From Prochlorococcus sp. MIT 0701 (GTDB lineage: Bacteria > Cyanobacteriota > Cyanobacteriia > PCC-6307 > Cyanobiaceae): a DNA stretch of 34,461 nt. The stretch covers positions 1 to 34,461 of the forward strand of contig NZ_JNBA01000015.1 of the NCBI RefSeq assembly GCF_000760295.1, written 5' to 3'. Each line of letters begins with the position of its first letter. Position 1 is the first letter of the stretch. The position numbers were made by a program, and so were the translations under genes. The notes under the pieces are model-generated. The model ran no database searches. It was not told where the DNA came from and saw only the letters and a program-made list of their open reading frames with translations. Positions 7,947 to 16,662 of this stretch are shown here, one piece after another.

Positions 7947-8006
7947 TGAATCTACTTTGCAGCAGACGTAAGCATAGGTGTTTATCAATGAACATGAGGG
8001 AAAGCC

Positions 8007-8138
8007 ATGGCAATCCAAAAGGTTCAATTGACTTGGGATAGAAGAGTCAATAAGTTTTCAATGTATAGCAAGACAATCAAGGGAGTTCACTTATTTCGTC
8101 AAAACCTTGCAGTATTTTTCATCGCCATCGTTTATTGA
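8007..8138 (+). CDS. Possible 43-aa small protein, divergent from the SPFH gene
   Basis: This ATG ORF begins MAIQKVQLTWDRR and ends in a hydrophobic stretch (LAVFFIAIVY). GAGGG (7996-8000) lies 6 nt before the ATG. It overlaps only the unlikely N-terminal extension of the SPFH frame and ends just before the leader-like gene at 8222. No family is recognised. The good ribosome binding site and basic N-terminus with hydrophobic tail make it a plausible small membrane-associated protein. Confidence 0.3.
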   Translation: MAIQKVQLTWDRRVNKFSMYSKTIKGVHLFRQNLAVFFIAIVY

Positions 8139-8146
8139 CAACTTTC

Positions 8147-8152
8147 TATAAT
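8147..8152 (+). promoter_or_regulatory. Candidate -10 box for the leader-like gene
   Basis: A perfect TATAAT lies 69 bp before the ATG at 8222. No -35 box is seen at 17 bp; a TTGACA exists at 8135-8140 but only 6 bp away. If the -10 box is used, transcription starts downstream of the alternative TTG start at 8135, which favours the ATG at 8222. The surrounding DNA is AT-rich, so chance matches are common. Confidence 0.3.
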
Positions 8153-8221
8153 TATGGTTGGTTACGAAAGGTTGATATTGTACATGACCTTGATAGATTA
8201 AATAATCATAGCAAGATTGCG

Positions 8222-8524
8222 ATGCAAGCAGCACAGCTCAAAGTTTTTCTTGCCAAGCTCAAATCAGAACCATTACTGCAGAGCCAATTAACTGCTGAAG
8301 GTGCAGATATAGTCTCAACTGCGAAAGTCGCTGCGCTCTTTATTGACTCAAATGAGTCCACGGCAGAAGCTGTGATCGATCTTTCTGATCAAGAGATTAA
8401 GGACCAAATTTTCGATGCCCTCAACAAAGGGAACAATCCATCGATTAGCCCAATTCTCATATGGGCTACTTTACTTACAGTACTCTTGATTTTAATTGGT
8501 GTCTTCTTGAATCTCAAATACTGA
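8222..8524 (+). CDS. Nif11/prochlorosin-leader-like protein with a C-terminal membrane helix
   Basis: This 100-aa protein is read from ATG 8222; a longer frame from TTG 8135 is open but unconvincing. Residues 5-35 (QLKVFLAKL, then LQSQLTAEGADIVSTAK) closely follow the Nif11-type leader of prochlorosin precursors (ProcA). The usual leader pattern is QLKxFxxKV, LQxQL, EGADVVxIAK, LSDxEL. Residues 54-60 give LSDQEIK, the last part of that leader. The Gly-Gly processing site expected next is missing. In place of a Cys/Ser/Thr-rich core there is a Cys-free hydrophobic helix (about 76-97, SPILIWATLLTVLLILIGVF). No lanthionine synthetase or exporter is nearby. It may be a leader domain recruited as a small membrane protein. 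The Nif11-like assignment is fairly secure; function is unknown. Confidence 0.75.
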   Translation: MQAAQLKVFLAKLKSEPLLQSQLTAEGADIVSTAKVAALFIDSNESTAEAVIDLSDQEIKDQIFDALNKGNNPSISPILIWATLLTVLLILIGVFLNLKY

Positions 8525-8582
8525 GTAAAGTCTATCAGCTCTAAAAAAGCTCAGTTCTATTTGGATTGAATTCATTCTAGAT

Positions 8583-8788
8583 CTATCTTTTATTAGAATT
8601 ACCAGACTCGAAGCAGAGATCTACGAATGAATCCTCCTTAGTATTAACGATATCGACTATGCATTTCAGGCCATCTTCTTTTGCAATCTTTATATAATCA
8701 ATACTTAGATCAATGATCTGCTGTCAAAATTAGCCTCAGAAGTACCAGAGTCAACAATTAACTTAATGATAAGTATTTGCACTTTCAT
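8583..8788 (-). pseudogene. Frameshifted small ORF (two in-phase halves)
   Basis: From the ATG at 8788 the frame reads MKVQILIIKLIVDSGTSEAN, continues NFDSRSLI, then hits a stop. One base out of frame, coding-looking sequence continues immediately as LSIDYIKIAKEDGLKCIVDI, then VNTKEDSFVDLCFE, to a stop at 8583. Joined by a -1 shift the product would be about 68 aa. The amphipathic, acidic composition of both halves suggests one former gene, or a sequencing error, or frameshifting. The family is not recognised. Confidence 0.4.
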
Positions 8789-8839
8789 GCTGCCAATCCC
8801 TACGGGGCAGGATGAGAAAAGTGAATAAGCTGATAGTGA

Positions 8840-8902
8840 CTATTCTAATCCTTGATCTTTAAACCATTCCAGCATCTCAACCAATTCCTTCTTTCTGTCC
8901 AA
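8840..8902 (-). pseudogene. Short minus-strand coding remnant
   Basis: From TTG 8902 the frame gives LDRKKELVEMLEWFKDQGLE, a typical amphipathic helix, then a stop. Upstream, a run of nine A residues separates it from another open frame (PYIGLGKKK), so a homopolymer frameshift may have split a longer gene. There is no recognised family. Confidence 0.25.
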
Positions 8903-8997
8903 GCTATTTGAATGATTTTTAGTTTTTTTTTACCTAGGCCTATGTATGGAAAAGGGTAGAAGCATTAGCTTTTGTTTTAATCTTCTCGTCGCGAAGA

Positions 8998-9057
8998 TTA
9001 GGCGGCGGTATATGCAAGCTCCAAGGTTTCAGCTTCTGCTCTAACCCATAAGCCCAT
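8998..9057 (-). pseudogene. 19-codon minus-strand ORF or remnant
   Basis: ATG 9057 opens MGLWVRAEAETLELAYTAA and stops. The acidic helical composition looks protein-like. It sits in the same decayed strip as the pieces at 8583 and 8840, so it may be a remnant and not a free-standing peptide. Confidence 0.2.
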
Positions 9058-9408
9058 GATCACACGCTGGTCTTTTCTGGTTTAACAGGCTTTCCTTGAC
9101 CTGCTGCGGGCTTTTGGTAACCGTTCTCTTTGCCGAAGTTAAGAGCCTTTCCATCAGTAGCGATATTGAAAAGCAGGCAGATCAAACCCTGGCTATTCGG
9201 CCTGGTCTTGCTGCGCAGAGATAGTCCATGCCGCTCAGAGTGAACTCCTCTGAGATAATTGGCAAGCTGCCTCAGCCTTGCGCTGTTGCGACGCATCCCG
9301 GAGTTGGGCGTCATCCAGGGACAGATTGGCTTGCTCGCCTGTTCTATCCCTAGCTTGTCCCTAAAGCCAGTTGCACAAGATGTTGACCACTTGCACAGAC
9401 TGAGAGCC

Positions 9409-10632
9409 ATGACTCCCGAGAATCAAGCTATTGCAGGGCAAGTGAGTGCAACGAAGACTGTCTCTTGGCTTGATCAAGAGTGGCCTTGGTGGCCGCTGTT
9501 ACCTCTCTATCCCTATGGTCAGCGCCGCACCCTGGTACGGGAACTAATACCCAATCAGATCTGGAGTTTTGAACAACTCCAAGGGCTCTATTACGTCGCT
9601 GTGCCTGTCAGGCTCACCGTGGTGAAGGTGCCAGGTGGGTTGATGTTGTTCAATCCCCTTCCTCCTACTCCCGAGTTGCGTCGAGCTCTAGCTGATCTGG
9701 AGGCCACCCATGGCAATGTCGTCACGATTGTGCTTCCCACCGCGTCTGGCCTAGAGCACAAATTGTCTCTACCGGCTATGGCACGAGCCTTCCCACAGGC
9801 AGAGGTATGGGTTTGTCCTGGTCAGTGGAGTTTCCCAATCTCCTTGCCTTCATCTTGGCTGGGCATTCCAGCGCGCCGCACCAAGGTGTTGCAGGAGGAC
9901 GGCTTTCCCCATCCGGACAGTTGTACTTGGCTCCCTTTAGGACCCCTGGATTTGGGGCTTGGCCGTTTTGAGGAGGTGGCTTGTTTTCACAAAGCTTCCG
10001 GAGCTGTATTGGTAACAGATGCTCTAGTGGGCATCGAAGCAGAGCCTCCAGCTCTGTTTGACCTAGACCCCACACCCCTGTTATTCCACGCCCGTGATCG
10101 GGGTGATCAACCCCTTGAGGATTCTCCACAAGCGCGCCGCCGAGGCTGGGCCCGTGTGGTGTTGTTCGCGACCTATCTGAAGCCAGGGCCGCTTGTGATC
10201 CCTCCCCTGTTGGAAGTGCTGCGCAATGCCTTCAGGCCCGGAACACTTAGCCCTAAAGCCCATTTCGGCCTGTTTCCATTCGCTTGGCAACCCGGTTGGG
10301 AGGAGGCGGCTCAGGAGCGTCTCGGGAAAAACGGCCCGCTCCTACAAGTTGCGCCCGTGTTGGAACGGCTGGTATTTCCAAGAGCGAAGGACGTCTTGTT
10401 GGAATGGTTGGATGAGATGCGGCGCCTGAAAGGGATGCGCTGGCTTGTGTCTGCTCACTTCAGCGACATCGTGGCCTTCAAGCCTCATCAGGTTCGAGAT
10501 TTAAGTCAATCTATTTCCAGACGCCCATGGGCTATAAATCAAGCCAGCTGGAGCTTTCTAGGCAGCGTTGATCAACGCCTACTCAGCCTTGGTGTGGTGC
10601 CGAAAGATCCTCAGGCAGCCTTCAGAGATTGA
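9409..10632 (+). CDS. DUF4336 domain protein
   Basis: This 407-aa protein is read from the ATG at 9409 (MTPENQA). The frame is open 50 codons further upstream, but that part does not resemble the family. The sequence SWLDQEWPWWPLLPLYPYG, then RTLVRELIPNQIW near the N-terminus, then a beta-rich middle (LTVVKVPGGLMLFNPLPPT, GNVVTIVLPT) match the DUF4336 family. That family is known from cyanobacteria, algae and plants and is distantly related to the metallo-beta-lactamase fold. No confident metal-binding HxHxDH motif is visible. The biochemical role is unknown. Its 3' end overlaps the convergent DUF760 gene by 11 bp. Confidence 0.82.
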   Translation: MTPENQAIAGQVSATKTVSWLDQEWPWWPLLPLYPYGQRRTLVRELIPNQIWSFEQLQGLYYVAVPVRLTVVKVPGGLMLFNPLPPTPELRRALADLEATHGNVVTIVLPTASGLEHKLSLPAMARAFPQAEVWVCPGQWSFPISLPSSWLGIPARRTKVLQEDGFPHPDSCTWLPLGPLDLGLGRFEEVACFHKASGAVLVTDALVGIEAEPPALFDLDPTPLLFHARDRGDQPLEDSPQARRRGWARVVLFATYLKPGPLVIPPLLEVLRNAFRPGTLSPKAHFGLFPFAWQPGWEEAAQERLGKNGPLLQVAPVLERLVFPRAKDVLLEWLDEMRRLKGMRWLVSAHFSDIVAFKPHQVRDLSQSISRRPWAINQASWSFLGSVDQRLLSLGVVPKDPQAAFRD

Positions 10633-10972
10633 GATCGTCTGTATCGACTGCCATCGCTTCATCTGAGAACAACGACTCTTCCAATTCCTTGCGTTGCTCC
10701 ATCTGGCGCAAGAAATATCCAGTCATCATTGCTGATGCGAGCAAACTGGCGAGATTATCTCGACTGGCTGTGACCTTCACTTCAAATTGCTCGCCCGGGT
10801 GCATACCCAGCAAGCCCTGAACATTGTGGCGAATGATGTCCTGAATATCATTGCTGGCAGACTTTGCGACTCGCTGCAATACATCAGGGGATTGATCCTG
10901 GAGGTACTGAATTAGCCCATTACCATCCTGGCAATCGTTGTTATCGGTGGTCAGGAACTCCGGGTTGAACAT
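10622..10972 (-). CDS. DUF760 protein
   Basis: This 116-aa soluble protein of the DUF760 family occurs in cyanobacteria and chloroplasts. Seen in the sequence: LIQYLQDQSPDVLQRVA (about 21-37), HNVQGLLGMHPGEQFEVKVT (about 49-68) and the helical LASLLASAMMTGYFLRQMEQ, followed by an acidic tail. Function is not established; plant relatives are linked to stress and protein turnover in plastids. It lies 15 bp downstream of lepB on the same strand, so the two are probably cotranscribed. It converges on the DUF4336 gene with an 11-bp overlap. Confidence 0.85.
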   Translation of the reverse strand: MFNPEFLTTDNNDCQDGNGLIQYLQDQSPDVLQRVAKSASNDIQDIIRHNVQGLLGMHPGEQFEVKVTASRDNLASLLASAMMTGYFLRQMEQRKELEESLFSDEAMAVDTDDLNL

Positions 10973-10987
10973 CCGGTGTGCTTTTCG

Positions 10988-11608
10988 TCACGATGTTGAC
11001 CCTATCGCAGCTAGGTCGTTAGATCCACTGTTGCCTTGGGAGGGGAACCGTATTGGACCGAACCGATTGAGTGGCCAGTACCGCCAAATAGCAGTTCCGA
11101 TCACCGCTTCTTCTGGTAATGGCCCCCAGAGATGAGAGTCAAGACTGGAATTGCGGTTGTCCCCCATCACCCAGAGTTCATGCTCAGGGACGGTCACCTT
11201 CGCCATCTCGTAGTTCATTGGTGCGTCACGCCAGTCATCCTTCAAGGCGATCTCGTTGCGCCAGAGCTGACCATGATGGACTTCCAGTTGATCGCCTGGA
11301 CGCCCCACCACACGTTTGATCAAGGCCGCTTTGGGGTCGTAGCCAGCATCCAGTAGTGCAGGTGGCGTGTGAAACACCACCACGCTGCCAAGCGGCAAAG
11401 GCTGCTCTTGTTGACGTGCAAGTCGAGGACGAACCTTCTCAACAAGAATGCGGTCCTTTAGCTCAAGGGTTGGCAGCATTGAACCGGAGGGAATCCAGCG
11501 AGGCTCCACCACCTGCCACCGCATCAACAAGGCCAGAACCAACCAGAGCAGCAGGCTGCGCCAGCTACCGCTTGCTTCTTTTCGAGGAGGAGAAGGTGTC
11601 GGGGTCAT
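10988..11608 (-). CDS. lepB: Signal peptidase I
   Basis: This 206-aa membrane-anchored serine protease removes signal peptides from exported and thylakoid-lumen proteins. One N-terminal transmembrane helix (about 16-33, SLLLWLVLALLMRW) precedes the catalytic domain. The nucleophile is Ser43 in IPSGSMLPTL and the general base is Lys98 in ALIKRVVGRPGD. The conserved VMGDNRNSSLDSHLWGPL box follows. The gene is divergent from menD with a 50-bp spacer, so both promoters must lie in that short stretch or inside the genes. Confidence 0.95.
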   Translation of the reverse strand: MTPTPSPPRKEASGSWRSLLLWLVLALLMRWQVVEPRWIPSGSMLPTLELKDRILVEKVRPRLARQQEQPLPLGSVVVFHTPPALLDAGYDPKAALIKRVVGRPGDQLEVHHGQLWRNEIALKDDWRDAPMNYEMAKVTVPEHELWVMGDNRNSSLDSHLWGPLPEEAVIGTAIWRYWPLNRFGPIRFPSQGNSGSNDLAAIGSTS

Positions 11609-11658
11609 CGAAACTGATTAAGCCGGCCATCGCCGGTCGGTATTGACCGAGAATCGCA

Positions 11659-13485
11659 TTGGCTAAGGCACAAGCTCTGTCTCTTGCTCACAACAATCTG
11701 TTGGTTTGCCTGAGCTTGCTCGAGGCATTTCATGCCTTGGGGCTGCGCCATCTGGTGCTTTGTCCCGGCAGCCGCTCGGGCCCCCTTGCACTTGCTGCAG
11801 GAGGAATGGCACGTACCAATCGCTTGCGGCTTAGCACTGCCATTGATGAGCGCTCTGCTGCTTTCTTGGCTTTGGGAATTAGCACTGCTACAGGCACTGC
11901 AACAGCTGTAGTGACCACTTCAGGCACCGCTGTAGCCAACCTTTTGCCTGCGGCGGTGGAGGCTGATCGATCCTGTCAGCCCCTGTTGCTTCTCACTGCT
12001 GACCGTCCCTATCGACTCAAAGACTGCGGTGCCAATCAAACGGTGAATCAGGAGACTTTCTTGAGTCCTGTCTGTCGATGGGTTGGGCAGGGCCCAAGAG
12101 AGGGGTTGCATCTTTTCAGTACAGAAACGCTGGAATCATTCGCAGAGAAGGCCTGGCAACGAGCTCATCACCCCGCAGGAGCCGTTCATCTCAATCTGCC
12201 TTTTGAGGAGCCTCTACATATCAGTGAAGAAGAGCAGAGGGTGATCTGGAAGGGGTGGTCTCCCAAGATTCCACGTTCATCTCCGATCACGCCAATAAAT
12301 CTTTCAATGGCGGTTGAGGGGACTGATGGGGTTTCCGATCAAGTTCCCTCTGCATTGAATCCTTTGCGACCCGGCGTTGTGGTCGCTGGTGCTTGGCGAG
12401 GCCTAAGCAAAGACCTTTTTGCTTTTCAGCAATCGTTGCGAGAGTGGCAGGCCTTGAGTGGCTGGCCCGTGCTGGCCGATCCACTATCGGCTGTGCCCTC
12501 AGACCAACCTGGTCTAATCCGCTCCTGGGAGCTGCTTTTGGCTGCTGGGCTTTTAGGCTCTCAGGAGCAGCTTCAAGTGCTGCGTCTAGGACCAATGTCA
12601 GCCAGTCGGAGCCTTGAGGCATGGTTGAAAAGCTTTGGTGACGGTCAGCTACTGATTACAGAGGGAGACTCCCGTTGTCTCGATCCGCTTGGTTTGTCAG
12701 AGCAATGGAGTCATGGATTGACGACCTGGTGGCAACACCATCACCATCGATGGATCGATGCTGATGCCGCCTCTCAACAGGCAACCGAGTCTCTGCTGAA
12801 GAAATGGCAGATCATCGATCGTTTTGCGCAGGAGTGGCTGGATCAGCAGTTACCCCTGCAGGGTGCCATCACAGAACCAGCCCTGGCGCGCTGGTTATCC
12901 CGTCTTCTGCCAGCTGGGCTACCAATCATGTTGGCAGCCAGCAGTCCAGTGAGGGACTGGCTGGCTTATGCGGACAAGAGCTTATTTTCGGGACGATGCT
13001 TCAGTTTTCGAGGCGCGTCTGGTATCGACGGCACCCTTTCTCTAAGCATGGGTTTAGCGATGGCCCTTGGACCCACTTTGCTTGTCAGCGGCGATCTGGC
13101 TCTCCTTCATGACAGCAATGGCTGGTTGCTTGCTCATCCCCAGCGCCCGCCTTTGGTGGTGGTGTTGATCGACAATGGTGGCGGAGGCATCTTCGAGCAG
13201 CTGCTGGTGAAGACAGCTCCGAGCGAAGCATTTGAGCAGCTGTTTGCCATGCCTCAGGCGGTTGACCCTCTTGCCCTTGCAGCGGCTCATAACATTCCTC
13301 ACTGTCAGGTGGCCTGTCTCGAAGACCTACCAGCAGCCTTGGAGTGGGGGCTTTTTCAGGCTGGACCTGTTTTGATACGTGTGTGCACGCATCGGGGTCA
13401 AGATTCATCGATGAGGCAACAGCTTCGCGAGGGATTGGTGATGCATCTGCAGTCGATTTCCCAAAATGGCCACATTGATCTTTGA
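11659..13485 (+). CDS. menD: SEPHCHC synthase (menaquinone/phylloquinone biosynthesis)
   Basis: MenD is a thiamine-diphosphate enzyme that joins isochorismate and 2-oxoglutarate with CO2 release, the first committed step toward phylloquinone, the photosystem I A1 cofactor. The 608-aa product starts at TTG ([14 protein letters not shown]); no in-frame ATG lies near. Family marks are [15 protein letters not shown] (34-48), [13 protein letters not shown] with the cofactor-activating Glu64, and the ThDP/Mg-binding stretch [11 protein letters not shown] (about 478-488) ending in DNGGGGIF. The stop overlaps the region of the menB start, so the two are cotranscribed. Confidence 0.96.
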   Translation: MAKAQALSLAHNNLLVCLSLLEAFHALGLRHLVLCPGSRSGPLALAAGGMARTNRLRLSTAIDERSAAFLALGISTATGTATAVVTTSGTAVANLLPAAVEADRSCQPLLLLTADRPYRLKDCGANQTVNQETFLSPVCRWVGQGPREGLHLFSTETLESFAEKAWQRAHHPAGAVHLNLPFEEPLHISEEEQRVIWKGWSPKIPRSSPITPINLSMAVEGTDGVSDQVPSALNPLRPGVVVAGAWRGLSKDLFAFQQSLREWQALSGWPVLADPLSAVPSDQPGLIRSWELLLAAGLLGSQEQLQVLRLGPMSASRSLEAWLKSFGDGQLLITEGDSRCLDPLGLSEQWSHGLTTWWQHHHHRWIDADAASQQATESLLKKWQIIDRFAQEWLDQQLPLQGAITEPALARWLSRLLPAGLPIMLAASSPVRDWLAYADKSLFSGRCFSFRGASGIDGTLSLSMGLAMALGPTLLVSGDLALLHDSNGWLLAHPQRPPLVVVLIDNGGGGIFEQLLVKTAPSEAFEQLFAMPQAVDPLALAAAHNIPHCQVACLEDLPAALEWGLFQAGPVLIRVCTHRGQDSSMRQQLREGLVMHLQSISQNGHIDL

Positions 13486-13490
13486 TCCCG

Positions 13491-14384
13491 ATGGCTATGG
13501 ATTCCAATCGGTTTGACATGAGGCCAAGACAGGTTTTGCCTGGCAAGCCCACGATCGAATGGGAACCCTGGGGTGAATATCAAGACGTACTGCTCGATCG
13601 CAGTTCAGAAGGCATTGCCAGGGTTGCGATTGATCGTCCGGCCAAGCGCAATGCTTTCCGGCCACGCACTGTGATGGAACTCTGTGATGCGTTCACCCGA
13701 ATTCGAGACGACCAACGTTTAGGCGTGGTTTTGTTCACCGGTGTTGGACCTGCTGACGATGGCGGCTATGCCTTTTGTGCAGGTGGTGACCAAAGTGTGC
13801 GCGGCGACGGTGGCTACCTCGATGAAGAAGGTTTGCCGCGCCTCAATGTTCTCGACCTACAGCGCATCATTCGCAGCTTGCCAAAGGTTGTGATTGCACT
13901 TGTGGCCGGCTATGCGATCGGCGGTGGCCAAGTGCTGCACTTGTTATGTGATCTCAGTCTGGCGGCAGAGAATGCCGTGTTTGGGCAAACCGGTCCCAGG
14001 GTGGGCAGCTTTGATGGTGGCTTTGGTGCTGGTTACCTCGCCAGGGTCGTGGGGCAACGCAAGGCTCGTGAAATCTGGTTTCTCTGTCGTCAATACGGAG
14101 CTGAAGAAGCGCTGAAGATGGGGTTGATCAACGAGATTGTTCCCCTTGATGGCCTTGAAGCAGAGGGAGTGCGTTGGGCAAGAGAGGTGTTGCAGCACAG
14201 CCCCACAGCCATCCGCTGCCTGAAGGCCGCATTCAATGCTGAAACCGATGGCTTGGCAGGGCTTCAGGAACTAGCCGGCCAGGCCACCCATCTGTTCTAT
14301 CGAACGGATGAAGCCCAGGAGGGCCGAAATGCATTTCTACAAAAACGACGTCCAGATTTTTCAGGATCAGGCTGGCTTCCCTAA
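13491..14384 (+). CDS. menB: 1,4-dihydroxy-2-naphthoyl-CoA synthase
   Basis: MenB is a crotonase-fold enzyme that closes the naphthoate ring of o-succinylbenzoyl-CoA. I take ATG 13491, giving 297 aa; ATG 13497 or TTG 13482 are alternatives. Visible marks are [12 protein letters not shown] (CoA binding, 48-59), the oxyanion-hole motif [11 protein letters not shown] (95-105), VAGYAIGGG (138-146) and [16 protein letters not shown] (164-179). The QTG in the last motif is that of type I, bicarbonate-dependent MenB enzymes. It lies 5 bp after menD, so phylloquinone enzymes are made together. Confidence 0.96.
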   Translation: MAMDSNRFDMRPRQVLPGKPTIEWEPWGEYQDVLLDRSSEGIARVAIDRPAKRNAFRPRTVMELCDAFTRIRDDQRLGVVLFTGVGPADDGGYAFCAGGDQSVRGDGGYLDEEGLPRLNVLDLQRIIRSLPKVVIALVAGYAIGGGQVLHLLCDLSLAAENAVFGQTGPRVGSFDGGFGAGYLARVVGQRKAREIWFLCRQYGAEEALKMGLINEIVPLDGLEAEGVRWAREVLQHSPTAIRCLKAAFNAETDGLAGLQELAGQATHLFYRTDEAQEGRNAFLQKRRPDFSGSGWLP

Positions 14385-14404
14385 CAAGCCGCTCTACCAG
14401 CGTC

Positions 14405-14983
14405 ATGATTGACGCATCGTTTGCTTTGGGGAAGGAGTTCTTGCTACCGCTTCCACTGCCGTTGCTGCCCTCCCTGATTCATGCCGCTGTTCAGGAATCT
14501 CTTCCCCAAATCGTCGCCAGCTTCCCCGTCGCTGTGATTGAACGTGAGGGGCTGCATCTGGTATTGGATCGGCGTAGCCGTCGGCTGCTTGTTTTGGAAG
14601 ATGGCTCCTTAATTGAAAGCTTCTCAGTGGCGGTTGGCATGCCTGGCTGGGAGACTCCGGCAGGTGAGTTTCAAGTTTTGAGCAAGACTCCCCATCCCAT
14701 TTGGGAGCATCCCCAGAGCGGTAAGCGAATCGGATCTGGGCCGAACAATCCCCTTGGCAGTCGCTGGATCGGCTTCTATCGGGATTGCAACGGCAGAGAC
14801 GCTCACGATGGGGATCGTTGGCTATCGATTGATGGCTGCGTCACGTCTGGCTTCCATGGGACGCCACACCGCTGGACTGTTGGCCGGGCTGTTTCCCATG
14901 GTTGTGTTCGGCTATTTGAAGAGGACGTCCAATCCCTCTATCGGCTGGTCAAAATCGGCACTCCGCTCAAGGTGCTGCCATGA
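14405..14983 (+). CDS. L,D-transpeptidase (YkuD domain)
   Basis: This 192-aa protein carries the YkuD catalytic motif at its C-terminus: HGTPHRW followed by SHGCVRL, with the nucleophile Cys167. Upstream are GMPGWETPAGEFQVL and SGPNNPLGSRWIGF, also family-typical. Such enzymes form 3-3 cross-links in peptidoglycan or attach proteins to it. The N-terminus (FLLPLPLPLLPSLIHAAV) is hydrophobic and may be a signal or anchor, although it is not a classic signal peptide. It begins 20 bp after menB and is likely in the same transcript. Confidence 0.9.
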   Translation: MIDASFALGKEFLLPLPLPLLPSLIHAAVQESLPQIVASFPVAVIEREGLHLVLDRRSRRLLVLEDGSLIESFSVAVGMPGWETPAGEFQVLSKTPHPIWEHPQSGKRIGSGPNNPLGSRWIGFYRDCNGRDAHDGDRWLSIDGCVTSGFHGTPHRWTVGRAVSHGCVRLFEEDVQSLYRLVKIGTPLKVLP

Positions 14984-15042
14984 TCGTGATCTGATTGAGC
15001 TGATGCACATTTAGAGTCTCGCGGCTCTCGACTGACTTGAAA

Positions 15043-16542
15043 ATGCGCGTGCTATTTGCTGCTGCGGAATGCGCGCCAATGGTCAAGGTCGGTGGAATGG
15101 GTGATGTGGTGGGCTCATTGCCCCCAGCCCTGGCCAAGCTTGATCATGATGTGCGTCTGATCATGCCTGGTTACGGCAAGCTCTGGAGCTTGCTGGATAT
15201 CCCTACTGATCCGATTTGGCGGGGTCAGACCATGGGCAACGAGTTCGCCATTTACGAGACCAGTCATCCCAGCAATGGTTTGCCCCTTTATCTGGTGGGG
15301 CATCCAGTGTTTGATCCTGAAAGGATCTACGGCGGAGAAGACGAAGATTGGCGTTTTACGTTTTTCGCAAGCGCGACAACGGAATTTGCCTGGAACGTTT
15401 GGAAACCGCAGGTGCTGCATTGCCACGACTGGCATACCGGGATGATTCCTGTGTGGATGCATCAGGACCCTGAAGTCAGCACGGTCTTTACCATTCACAA
15501 CCTCAAATATCAGGGGCCCTGGCGCTGGAAACTTGATCGGATGACTTGGTGCCCCTGGTACATGCAAGGTGATCACACCATGGCGGCAGCGTTGCTTTAT
15601 GCCGATCGGGTGAATGCCGTCTCTCCCACCTATGCCAGAGAGATTTGTACATCTGAATATGGGGAGAGCCTTGATGGCTTGTTGAACTACATCTCTGGAA
15701 AGCTGCGTGGGATTCTCAATGGCATTGACCTGCAGGATTGGGACCCTGCTAATGACAAGTCTTTGCCAGCCACTTTTAGTGCCGATGACCTTTCAGGTCG
15801 TGCTGTGAACAAGCAGGCACTTCAACAGCGCATGGGGCTTGAGGTCAATCCGGACACCTATCTGCTGGGGATGGTGAGTCGGTTGGTGGATCAGAAAGGT
15901 GTTGATCTTCTGCTGCAGGTGACAGAGCGGTTGCTTGCTTACACAGATTCACAGATCGTCGTGCTGGGCACTGGTGAGCGTGGTTTGGAATCCGGCCTAT
16001 GGCAATTGGCGATTCAGAACCCTGGCCGCTTCTCGGTTTTCCTCACTTACGACGATGACCTAGCACGTTTGATCTACGGCGGCAGTGACGCATTTCTGAT
16101 GCCGAGTCGCTTCGAACCCTGTGGCATTAGTCAGCTGTTGGCCATGCGCTACGGCAGCGTGCCGGTGGTGCGCAAAGTGGGTGGTCTTGTCGACACGGTG
16201 CCTTCTTACGACCCTATTCATAAAACCGGTACTGGATTCTGCTTCGATCGATTTGAGCCTGTTGACTTCTATACAGCATTAGTGAGGTCCTGGGAGGCGT
16301 TCCGTCATCGTGATTGCTGGCGTGAGTTGCAGCAACGTGCGATGACTCAAAACTACAGCTGGGATCGCTCCGCCCTCGACTATGACCAGATGTATCGGGA
16401 TGTCTGTGGCCTTAAGGAGCCGTCTCCTGATGCGGCGGTTGTGGAGCAATTTTCTCTCGGCCAGGGTTCAGATCCTTCCCGTCAGGGTCAGGACAGCAAT
16501 ACGAAAAAAAGAACCAGACGCAAGAAGAAAGGGGATGATTAA
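15043..16542 (+). CDS. glgA: Glycogen synthase (ADP-glucose type)
   Basis: This 499-aa GT5 glycosyltransferase extends alpha-1,4-glucan from ADP-glucose and stores photosynthate. I start at ATG 15043; TTG 15037 would add two residues. The substrate motif [13 protein letters not shown] (Lys15) is at the N-terminus, [11 protein letters not shown] is near 128, and the C-terminal GT-B half carries [13 protein letters not shown] (about residues 350-362) with the catalytic Glu. The last 15 residues are a basic tail ([12 protein letters not shown]) beyond the usual domain. A possible 40-codon ORF overlaps the last 8 bp. Confidence 0.97.
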   Translation: MRVLFAAAECAPMVKVGGMGDVVGSLPPALAKLDHDVRLIMPGYGKLWSLLDIPTDPIWRGQTMGNEFAIYETSHPSNGLPLYLVGHPVFDPERIYGGEDEDWRFTFFASATTEFAWNVWKPQVLHCHDWHTGMIPVWMHQDPEVSTVFTIHNLKYQGPWRWKLDRMTWCPWYMQGDHTMAAALLYADRVNAVSPTYAREICTSEYGESLDGLLNYISGKLRGILNGIDLQDWDPANDKSLPATFSADDLSGRAVNKQALQQRMGLEVNPDTYLLGMVSRLVDQKGVDLLLQVTERLLAYTDSQIVVLGTGERGLESGLWQLAIQNPGRFSVFLTYDDDLARLIYGGSDAFLMPSRFEPCGISQLLAMRYGSVPVVRKVGGLVDTVPSYDPIHKTGTGFCFDRFEPVDFYTALVRSWEAFRHRDCWRELQQRAMTQNYSWDRSALDYDQMYRDVCGLKEPSPDAAVVEQFSLGQGSDPSRQGQDSNTKKRTRRKKKGDD

Positions 16543-16657
16543 AAAAAGAGGTTTAAACTTGGTTGGTGATCTTGCAGATTTGGCGGCTCTTTTGCAGACG
16601 ACCCCATTGCTGCACCCCAATCTTTTCAATCTGCCGCTTGGTCGTCAGGGCTCCTGA
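16535..16657 (+). CDS. Possible 40-aa protein coupled to glgA
   Basis: The ATG at 16535 overlaps the end of glgA by 8 bp, with AAAGGGG directly before it. The product ([20 protein letters not shown], then [20 protein letters not shown]) reads like a real small protein with a basic start, an amphipathic helix and a polar end. It ends 5 bp before the next gene at 16663. No family is recognised. The Shine-Dalgarno is too close for ideal use, so translation would depend on glgA. Confidence 0.35.
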   Translation: MIKKRGLNLVGDLADLAALLQTTPLLHPNLFNLPLGRQGS

Positions 16658-16662
16658 TCAGC

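Larger units (their letters stand above)
8525..9408. other. Long gene-poor stretch with decayed minus-strand ORFs
   Basis: Nearly 900 bp carry no intact recognisable gene. On the minus strand, successive short pieces look coding but are interrupted: 8583-8788 (one frameshift), 8840-8902 and 8998-9057. Several overlapping fragments at 9060-9410 compete in different frames. A perfect 8-bp dyad TAATCTTC/GAAGATTA with a 7-base loop sits at about 8979-9001 without a T tract on either strand. The picture is of old genes decaying, not of a regulatory desert. Confidence 0.5.

Noticed and set aside
8135..8221. TTG-initiated N-terminal extension of the leader-like protein
   Set aside because: The extension has no leader similarity and overlaps a TATAAT box. 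Leader homology begins at ATG 8222.
8979..9001. 8-bp perfect stem as a terminator
   Set aside because: There is no T tract after the stem on either strand. It is noted only as a dyad in the gene-poor strip.
9259..9408. 50-codon upstream extension of the DUF4336 gene
   Set aside because: It lacks family similarity. The ATG at 9409 begins the recognisable protein.
9060..9410. Minus-strand 116-codon ORF starting opposite the DUF4336 start
   Set aside because: No family resemblance. Two other minus-strand frames in the same stretch look equally coding, and the composition changes along its length. It is treated as part of the decayed strip.
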